10,485 nt of DNA from the NCBI GenBank assembly GCA_035480695.1, contig DATIHM010000085.1, positions 1 through 10,485 on the forward strand, in the 5' to 3' direction. The notes below the pieces were generated by a model. The model saw nothing but the letters and a program-made list of their open reading frames with translations. It was not told where the DNA came from and did no database searches. The translations under genes and the position numbers were made by a program. The DNA is from DATBED01 sp035480695. Its GTDB lineage: Bacteria > Patescibacteriota > Saccharimonadia > Saccharimonadales > UBA4665. Positions 5,605 to 10,485 of the stretch are shown piece after piece. Positions within the stretch are counted from its first letter, which is position 1; every line of letters starts with the position of its first letter.

Positions 5605-6510
5605 ATGCCATCCATACATGAGGAATTACCCGCAGTAGTCAAAGGATACTTTGAGCTGTATGATCTGTACGAAGGGGTGGGTCATACAAGCGAGCATGAC
5701 GCCCAGCGACTTGCTCATCAGATTGAAGGTGGCGAACTCGCATCTCACCTAGGCGGAGAGGCAATAAAATATACCCGTATTTCAGGTAGCAAAGACTCAT
5801 TCGCCTTTGAAGCAGAAACAATTAGCGGACTAAGAACGCACGTATTCCATATTATTGAGGCACATTCACAGCCCGCAGGCCCCAAACTACACATAGAAGT
5901 ATTAGAGCAGAGTGAGTCAGGAGAGACAATTGTAGAGGGAGCATGGCTTAGGAAGCTCAGACCATATGAAAAATGGGCCCTGGTATTTGATTTACGCGAA
6001 GCCACCGAGGATCTTACCAGAATCGTTGATGGTTTAACATCCGGTGACCAGTCTGTCGAAAGCCGTGGCGAGATAGTCAGTATTGGTGCTAAAAGTACCC
6101 CAAACAATATTGAGGATGACAATGAAAACCTTACGTCCGAGACACAGGAAAGGTTAAGACTCTGTCTCAAGAGTACAGGTTATGAAGGCAAGTCCGCCAC
6201 TATTGTGTTTAATAACCCTTCAGTTGAAACGCTGAGGGACATCAAAATGTTAGTTACCCCCGATAGTATTTATTGGACAGAATACGTCAGCGCCCCCGTT
6301 CTTACTAATGGTAGCGGATATGAAGATATAAAGTTTGGCTATGTCGACGGTGTTGTGGACGATGTTGATAAGGTCATCAAAGAAGAGGAGTTTGTGCCAG
6401 GGGGTCAAGAGCTGGCTGATGCCTTTTTTGATGAAATGGACGCTATTGCCGAGTATCAAGCTGGTATGATTTGCAGCATCGACTCGAGCCGTAACCAGAC
6501 AGGTGCGTGA
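5605..6510 (+). CDS. Hypothetical acidic protein, unknown family
   Basis: A 301-residue soluble protein with a clear excess of Asp and Glu and no signal peptide or membrane segment. I recognise no domain. The N-terminal part (about 1-135) reads as a mixed alpha/beta domain (AIKYTRISGSKDSFAFEAET, LHIEVLEQSESGETIVEG). A low-complexity acidic linker follows (about 165-182, NNIEDDNENLTSETQER). A second domain runs from about 185 to 290 (TPDSIYWTEYVSAPVL, then FGYVDGVVDDVDKVIKEEEF). Codon use is AT-richer than in the gene before it. The start at ATG 5605 lacks both a clear Shine-Dalgarno site and a leaderless promoter. It precedes the sigma factor gene by 153 bases, but that gene has its own promoter, so a shared function is only a guess. 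Confidence 0.78.
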   Translation: MPSIHEELPAVVKGYFELYDLYEGVGHTSEHDAQRLAHQIEGGELASHLGGEAIKYTRISGSKDSFAFEAETISGLRTHVFHIIEAHSQPAGPKLHIEVLEQSESGETIVEGAWLRKLRPYEKWALVFDLREATEDLTRIVDGLTSGDQSVESRGEIVSIGAKSTPNNIEDDNENLTSETQERLRLCLKSTGYEGKSATIVFNNPSVETLRDIKMLVTPDSIYWTEYVSAPVLTNGSGYEDIKFGYVDGVVDDVDKVIKEEEFVPGGQELADAFFDEMDAIAEYQAGMICSIDSSRNQTGA

Positions 6511-6625
6511 CATGCACAAGCCTATGTACTGTGCGGTCTCCAGATAGCAGGGTCGAGCAAGGGATAGCGGTCAGTAAGGTCTTGATGTCGCGTAGCATAA
6601 CCACACATATACCACGCCAATCACC

Positions 6626-6653
6626 TTGTCATCAGAAGGAATTGTAGTATAAT
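6626..6653 (+). promoter_or_regulatory. Sigma-70-type promoter of the sigma factor operon
   Basis: TTGTCA (6626-6631), a 16-base spacer and TATAAT (6648-6653), a near-consensus housekeeping promoter. The -10 ends 10 bases before ATG 6664, leaving a leader of at most a few bases and no room for a Shine-Dalgarno site. It implies that the alternative sigma gene is transcribed by the main polymerase. Confidence 0.8.
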
Positions 6654-6663
6654 AGTATTAACT

Positions 6664-7587
6664 ATGGCACAGATTGAGGTCGGGGCTATCGAGCACGTCG
6701 ATGCGGCAGTCCAGGATGCACCAGATGAGACGATTTTCGAAACGCCGCTGGAGCAAGGTGTAGAACAGGCCGCCGGGCACTTGGCGCTCGTACCAGGTGT
6801 TGAAGTTGCGGGTCAAGCCAAACCAGCATACTCAAAAACACTCCCTTCAAAAGAGGAAACACAGCATTTATTCGCTGAGATGACTGAAAGTAATCCGCGG
6901 AGCAGAGAAACTTTAATAATAAACTTCATGCCGCTGGCCCTAAAGGTCGCCAGACGGTTTGAGATGACGACTGTACCATTCGACGATTTATTTCAAATTG
7001 CTTGCACGGGGTTAATTCAAGCGGTTGACCGATATGATATGAGCCAAGGCACGACATTTAGCAGTTTTGCAATCCCAACAATGGAAGGCAAAATAAAGAA
7101 TCACCTTCGCGACAATTGGAATCTCCATGTAGAGCGTTCTTTGCAAGAGCATGCCCTAAGAGTATCCAAGCTGAGAAATGCTGCAGAAGCAGAGGGCAAA
7201 GAGCTGACGGTTGCTGATGTAGCGGAAAAACTTGGAGTAGATGAGAAAAAGGCTACCCAGGCAATGGATGCATCCAGGTATGCTTATTCCGTTAACTCGC
7301 TCGATGAGCCTGTTAGAAGTAAAGAAGGGGAAGTGATTCCATTGTCAGTCGGTGAAAGTGTAAGCGACCCTGAAAGTGAATGGGCCTTTGATGCTGCCGA
7401 TACCAAAGTAGATTTCGAAAAAGCGGTAGGAAAACTTTCCGACAAGAGGATGCCCAAAATCATAGAATACCGTCTTGCTGAGATGTCCCAAGCAGAAATT
7501 GCTAAACGGCTAGGCGTTTCACAGATGCATATCAGCCGGTTGATGCGTAAGGCACAAGACGAACTTGCTGCCTCGATGCGGGTCTAA
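6664..7587 (+). CDS. Alternative RNA polymerase sigma factor, SigB/SigF type
   Basis: Sigma-70 family protein of 307 aa, resembling group 3 (SigB/SigF/SigG) factors that direct RNA polymerase to stress or developmental genes. Residues 1-60 are an acidic extension with no recognised domain. Region 2 spans about 83-153: LIINFMPLALKVARRFEM, then PFDDLFQIACTGLIQAVDRY, then TTFSSFAIPTMEGKIKNHLR, covering core binding and -10 recognition. Region 3 is about 160-240 with an HTH (TVADVAEKLGVDEKKATQAM). Region 4 is about 250-302 with the -35 recognition HTH MSQAEIAKRLGVSQMHISRL. No anti-sigma or anti-anti-sigma gene is visible next to it, unlike classical sigB operons. It is followed after five bases by an HTH gene. 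AT-richer than core genes, so possibly lineage-specific or acquired. Confidence 0.93.
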   Translation: MAQIEVGAIEHVDAAVQDAPDETIFETPLEQGVEQAAGHLALVPGVEVAGQAKPAYSKTLPSKEETQHLFAEMTESNPRSRETLIINFMPLALKVARRFEMTTVPFDDLFQIACTGLIQAVDRYDMSQGTTFSSFAIPTMEGKIKNHLRDNWNLHVERSLQEHALRVSKLRNAAEAEGKELTVADVAEKLGVDEKKATQAMDASRYAYSVNSLDEPVRSKEGEVIPLSVGESVSDPESEWAFDAADTKVDFEKAVGKLSDKRMPKIIEYRLAEMSQAEIAKRLGVSQMHISRLMRKAQDELAASMRV

Positions 7588-7592
7588 ACCGT

Positions 7593-8348
7593 ATGACTAT
7601 ACCTGAACACGAAACGAAATACATCGAGATGGCAAGCGACGGCACCATGAACCGCTGGGTCGGTGTGTTCGGCCGGCTTACAGAGGAGGAGCAGATAGCC
7701 ATGAAAGGACTATCTAAACTTCCCGGCACTGAAATTATCTCTAATAGCCATAATGACCACGAAGAAATCCCGCACTATGAAATCGGTTTCCAGGTGATAT
7801 GGAGCAGTATTGAGCCTGACTTGCGCGCCCAGCAATATGCCGAGCTGGTAGCTGAGGTCCTGAAGGAATCCGGGGCGGAAGTCAGCCTTGATAGGAAAAT
7901 TAAAGATATGGGCGAGATAGATGGTTTGTTCGACTCCGAATTCTTCCGAACCTTGCTCGAACAGATGCCAGACAATATCGGAACTACGTCGAACGGCTCT
8001 AGGTCCAAAAAAGTATATGAGCGTATGTCTGACGAAAACGGGGATAGTAACAAGATACCTAGCGGTCTTGATGAAACTGACAGCCGTCTATATTTTGAAA
8101 GAAATTACGGTCGCAATACCGTACGTTCCGCACACCTGCTTTCAGTACGCGAGGCAGCCCCTTTCCTCGGTATCAGTACAGCCACTGTGATGAACCGCAT
8201 ACATGACGGCACGATAAAGCACATCGTATTGCCGCGCCGCGTTGGTTCCCGCGTAGTGTACCGTATATCAGCGACCGAAATGATGAAGCAACTAGACGGT
8301 AGACCTATTTCCCGGGAGAACATGCTACAGATGTTAGCGGAACGTTAG
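7593..8348 (+). CDS. Protein with C-terminal excisionase/MerR-like HTH domain
   Basis: A 251-residue soluble protein. Its N-terminal 175 residues match nothing I know: an alpha/beta part to about 105 (HYEIGFQVIWSSIEPDLRAQ, QYAELVAEVLKESG) and a polar, probably disordered stretch at about 130-165. Residues about 182-234 form a helix-turn-helix of the excisionase/HTH_17 type: LLSVREAAPFLGISTATVMN, then RIHDGTIKHIVLPRRVG, then SRVVYRISATEMMKQL. Such domains bind DNA as small regulators or recombination directionality factors. The gene starts five bases after the sigma factor stop codon without a Shine-Dalgarno site, so the two are one operon with likely translational coupling. It may act as a partner or modulator of the sigma factor; this is inference from position only. 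Confidence 0.83.
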   Translation: MTIPEHETKYIEMASDGTMNRWVGVFGRLTEEEQIAMKGLSKLPGTEIISNSHNDHEEIPHYEIGFQVIWSSIEPDLRAQQYAELVAEVLKESGAEVSLDRKIKDMGEIDGLFDSEFFRTLLEQMPDNIGTTSNGSRSKKVYERMSDENGDSNKIPSGLDETDSRLYFERNYGRNTVRSAHLLSVREAAPFLGISTATVMNRIHDGTIKHIVLPRRVGSRVVYRISATEMMKQLDGRPISRENMLQMLAER

Positions 8349-8414
8349 AGTTAAGAAGAAAGCAGGGGTGATTTTTAGTACGAAGTCCGGCCGGCTGCCC
8401 GAAGACCACTGATA

Positions 8415-8443
8415 TTGCCGCCAGCACCGCTTAAGCTTATACT
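8415..8443 (+). promoter_or_regulatory. Candidate sigma-70-type promoter of the cohesin gene
   Basis: TTGCCG (8415-8420), a 17-base spacer, then TATACT (8438-8443). It ends 23 bases before ATG 8467, so this transcript would have a short leader, unlike most others in the window. No strong Shine-Dalgarno site is seen in the leader. Confidence 0.5.
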
Positions 8444-8466
8444 GTTAGGTGTAAGAGTAGACAAAA

Positions 8467-9750
8467 ATGCGCCTGAAACGGAAACTCAACGCAATCCTGC
8501 TGGCCACCATCCTGGTGCTGTCGGCTTTGCCCGGCCAGGCGTGGGCCGGAACCGGTGCCATTTATATTACGCCGGCCTCGAGCGGCTTGGCGGCGGGCGC
8601 TTCCGAAACACTTTCGCTGCGGATAACACCCGGCACGAAAGTTGACGGCGTCCAGGCGACAGTCAGTTATAACAGTGGCGCCCTGCAGCTGAACAGCGTG
8701 GACACATCGGCGTCGCCATTTGATGTCCAATTGCAAAAGTCGGTCGGCGGCGGGGTGATTACGCTGGCACTCGGCAACCTTTCCGGTGGCGTCAGTAGCG
8801 ATTCACTGATAGCGAACATGAACTTCACGGCTTTGGCGGCCAGCGGGAGCGCGTCGTTGGTGCTCAGCAATGCCAACGCCACCAGCGGCGGTTCGTACAC
8901 GAACCCGTCCTCGTCGGGCGCGACAATCACTTTAGGGGCTGGAGCCGGCGGATTCGGCGGTGGCTCAGGCTCATCGGGCAGTTCGCGGGTTGCCGCCGGC
9001 GGTGTGGCCAGGGCGAATCCACTGGACAGCACTACTCAGACCAGTGGAGCACCCGTCGTTTCGGTGACGGCTCCGACAGCTATCGCGGCAGCCTCGAACT
9101 TAAAGGCCGACTTGGTCGACAAGGGGATGCATTCGGCGACATTGAGCGTTTCCAGCTTGCAGTCTATGTCTTTATACGTCGTGTACGGGACTGCCCCGGG
9201 TAAGCTGACGTCTAAAACTTCGGTCGAAAGCGGCAAGACGGCCAGCTTCACGCTGAGCCATCTCACTCCCGGAACCGACTATTACTATCAAGTCGTCGGG
9301 CAGGATGCCGCGGGCAGCCAGGCCAAATTGTCGGTCGGGCACTTCCAGACGGCCGGTTTTATGGTGCATGTGACAGTTCTTGACAGCCGCAGCCAGCCGG
9401 TTGTAAACACGCAGGTCAGCCTGCATTCGACCTTGCAGACGGCGAAGACCGACGGTCACGGCGTGGCAACCTTCATACAGGTGTCGCCTGGCTTACACCA
9501 TATTGAATATACGGCTGATGGCCATACATACAGCGCGCCAGTTTACGTCCAGGACCAGAACAATACTGAGCAGGCTACTGCGGCCCTGTTGCCGGTAGAA
9601 ATACCAGTCCCGAACGGTGCGGCAGCTGCGCTGGGCGTGTTTGTCGCGCTGATTATCTTCTATATCGCTGTCGAAATGATTCGCCACAGGGGTGGATTAA
9701 GGCGGTTCTCACGCAAATTGCGCGCCGCCAAACACGCCTTCAAGCTCTAG
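8467..9750 (+). CDS. Membrane-anchored surface protein with cohesin-like, FN3-like and Ig/CarboxypepD_reg-like domains
   Basis: Predicted exported protein of 427 aa. Signal peptide about 1-27 (MRLKRKL, hydrophobic core, AWA before GTG). Residues about 30-157 resemble a cohesin: TGAIYITP, GASETLSLRI, VDGVQATVSYNSGALQL, GGVITLALGNLSGG and SLIANMNFTAL follow the usual strand pattern. A Gly/Ser linker spans 158-176. Residues about 205-296 are FN3-like (YVVYGTAPGKL, SHLTPGTDYYYQVVGQDAAG). Residues about 297-365 are a carboxypeptidase-regulatory or bacterial Ig-like domain (VTVLDSRSQPVVNTQVSLHS, TDGHGVATF). Residues 385-405 are a membrane helix, followed by a basic cytoplasmic tail (RHRGGLRRFSRKLRAAKHAF). 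The domains therefore face outward. The convergent neighbour carries a dockerin, the natural ligand of cohesins, so a scaffold or receptor role is likely. No sortase motif is seen; anchoring is by the helix. Confidence 0.85.
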   Translation: MRLKRKLNAILLATILVLSALPGQAWAGTGAIYITPASSGLAAGASETLSLRITPGTKVDGVQATVSYNSGALQLNSVDTSASPFDVQLQKSVGGGVITLALGNLSGGVSSDSLIANMNFTALAASGSASLVLSNANATSGGSYTNPSSSGATITLGAGAGGFGGGSGSSGSSRVAAGGVARANPLDSTTQTSGAPVVSVTAPTAIAAASNLKADLVDKGMHSATLSVSSLQSMSLYVVYGTAPGKLTSKTSVESGKTASFTLSHLTPGTDYYYQVVGQDAAGSQAKLSVGHFQTAGFMVHVTVLDSRSQPVVNTQVSLHSTLQTAKTDGHGVATFIQVSPGLHHIEYTADGHTYSAPVYVQDQNNTEQATAALLPVEIPVPNGAAAALGVFVALIIFYIAVEMIRHRGGLRRFSRKLRAAKHAFKL

Positions 9751-10485
9751 CTATTCGCTGCCGTAGCGGCTGGCCAGCAAGCTGAAGTCGAGCAGGTTGA
9801 CCGTGCCATCCTGGTTGGCATCGACCCGCCCGAGCGAATCGCCGGACTGGCCGTACTTGCTGGCCAGCATGCTGAAATCTAAAAGATTGATGTGGCCATC
9901 CTGGTTGAAATCTTCAGGCAGATGCGACTGGAATAGAGTCAAGCCTCTTGGCGCGCCAAGGCCGGTCGGTGTATCAAAACCGCTGCCAGCCGTGCAGTGC
10001 TGCTGCCCGGCGCCCAAGCAATCGTTGCCCGATATGGTGTCGTGCAAGGCTGAGGAATGGGCATTTTGGTAAAGGACACTGCTGGCGGTAGTGCCCGCCG
10101 CCAGGTCATTGCCGAGTGCGAACATGCCAGCTATCAGGGGTGAAGACAGCGACGTGCCGCCGACCAGGAACCACGATGAGCCGATTACGATAGCGGCGCC
10201 GGTGCTGGGGTCGGCATCGGCCGACAGGTCGCCGAAAGCCCGGTTACCGCCGCAACCGCCGCTGGCCCAGTTGCTAAGCGAACTCTGCCAAGCCGACGCC
10301 GAGTAAGTCGTGCTACAGCCACCTCCCGAATTTGCCCAGACGGTCTCATTGGCCCAGGTATTGTCGTTGTTGATTTGCAGGGAAGTGCCCGAAGCTGCCA
10401 CGACCTCGGGAATGTCGGCCGGCCAGCTCTGCCCGCCCACCCCGGAAGTGCCGCTGTCGCCGGTACCGGCCACGACAGCCATGCC
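9751..10485 (-). CDS. Sedolisin-type (S53) serine peptidase with C-terminal dockerin, N-terminus outside the window
   Basis: The frame runs off the right edge (a Gly codon precedes the in-frame ATG at 10482), so about 245 C-terminal residues are present. Counting from that ATG, GMAVVAGTGDSG holds the oxyanion-hole Asp9. VVAASGTSLQIN and TVWANSGGGCS fit the sedolisin core. FGDLSADADPSTGAAIV leads to the nucleophile Ser111 in GGTSLSSPLIAG. AGSGFDTPTGLGAP (166-179) matches the end of the catalytic domain. The Glu/Asp part of the triad lies upstream of the window. Four cysteines (56, 77, 155, 163) suggest disulfides, as expected for an exported enzyme. Residues 191-241 form a dockerin with two calcium-loop repeats. 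It ends directly against the stop codon of the cohesin-like gene. Sedolisins act mainly at acidic pH. Confidence 0.92.
   Translation of the reverse strand, partial: GMAVVAGTGDSGTSGVGGQSWPADIPEVVAASGTSLQINNDNTWANETVWANSGGGCSTTYSASAWQSSLSNWASGGCGGNRAFGDLSADADPSTGAAIVIGSSWFLVGGTSLSSPLIAGMFALGNDLAAGTTASSVLYQNAHSSALHDTISGNDCLGAGQQHCTAGSGFDTPTGLGAPRGLTLFQSHLPEDFNQDGHINLLDFSMLASKYGQSGDSLGRVDANQDGTVNLLDFSLLASRYGSE
9760..9912 (-). repeat. Two dockerin F-hand repeats encoded by a 90-bp duplication
   Basis: Repeat 1 (about 9850-9912) reads DFNQDGHINLLDFSMLASKY and repeat 2 (about 9760-9822) DANQDGTVNLLDFSLLASRY. Each has Asp, Asn, Asp and Asp at calcium positions 1, 3, 5 and 12, and each is followed by Gly. 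The DNA copies are 90 bp apart and still clearly alike (for example CATCCTGGTTG and GCTGGCCAGCA in both). Positions 10 and 11, which set cohesin specificity in type I dockerins, are Leu-Leu in both, so two symmetric binding modes are possible. Confidence 0.9.

Noticed and set aside
9163..9462. Long open frames on the minus strand opposite the cohesin-like gene, and plus-strand frames opposite the protease and the recombinase
   Set aside because: They are shadows of GC-rich coding sequence on the other strand and have no domain-like content or start signals.
1..10485. CRISPR arrays, insertion sequences and phage structural genes
   Set aside because: No regularly spaced repeats, transposase motifs, terminal inverted repeats or phage morphogenesis proteins were seen.

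Overview
The window looks like a chromosomal segment of a Candidate Phyla Radiation bacterium, most likely Candidatus Saccharibacteria (TM7). This rests on overall gene style, namely compact genes, a bPH_2 membrane protein overlapping a SurA-like parvulin, XerC/D and ndk as neighbours, and many short-leader promoters. It is an inference and no phylogenetic marker was tested. UGA ends several genes (ndk, the parvulin gene, the gene at 5605-6510), so the UGA-to-glycine code of Gracilibacteria and Absconditabacteria does not apply. By eye, base composition alternates between GC-rich core-like genes (xer, ndk, PH, parvulin, cohesin, protease) and visibly AT-richer genes of unknown origin.

Layout. 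1-186 is the 3' end of a gene entering from the left, almost abutting a converging XerC/D-type recombinase (191-1105, minus). A divergent XRE/HigA-like regulator follows (1228-1521), with two matching palindromes between the two genes. Then come ndk (1530-1994), tRNA-Arg(CCT), an AT-richer orphan gene (2128-2592), and an overlapping pair for a PH-domain membrane protein and a membrane-anchored parvulin (2636-4358). Next are tRNA-Asp(GTC), a four-helix membrane protein with an in-frame TAG near its start (4595/4628-5011), a second four-helix membrane protein (5091-5498) and an acidic orphan protein (5605-6510). A two-gene unit follows: a SigB/SigF-type sigma factor and an excisionase-like HTH protein (6664-8348). 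No gene-free stretch exceeds 300 bases.

The right end is the most striking part. A secreted protein with an N-terminal cohesin-like domain, FN3-like and Ig/carboxypeptidase-regulatory-like domains and a C-terminal membrane anchor (8467-9750) converges with zero spacing on the 3' end of a sedolisin (S53) protease that finishes in a two-repeat dockerin (9751->10485). This suggests a cell-surface protease held by a cohesin-dockerin contact, a non-cellulosomal use of these modules.

Regulation. Many genes have a -10 hexamer (often extended TGn) ending 6, 7 or 10 bases before the start codon and no clear Shine-Dalgarno site. Leaderless or near-leaderless transcripts are therefore likely, and this geometry was used to choose several starts.
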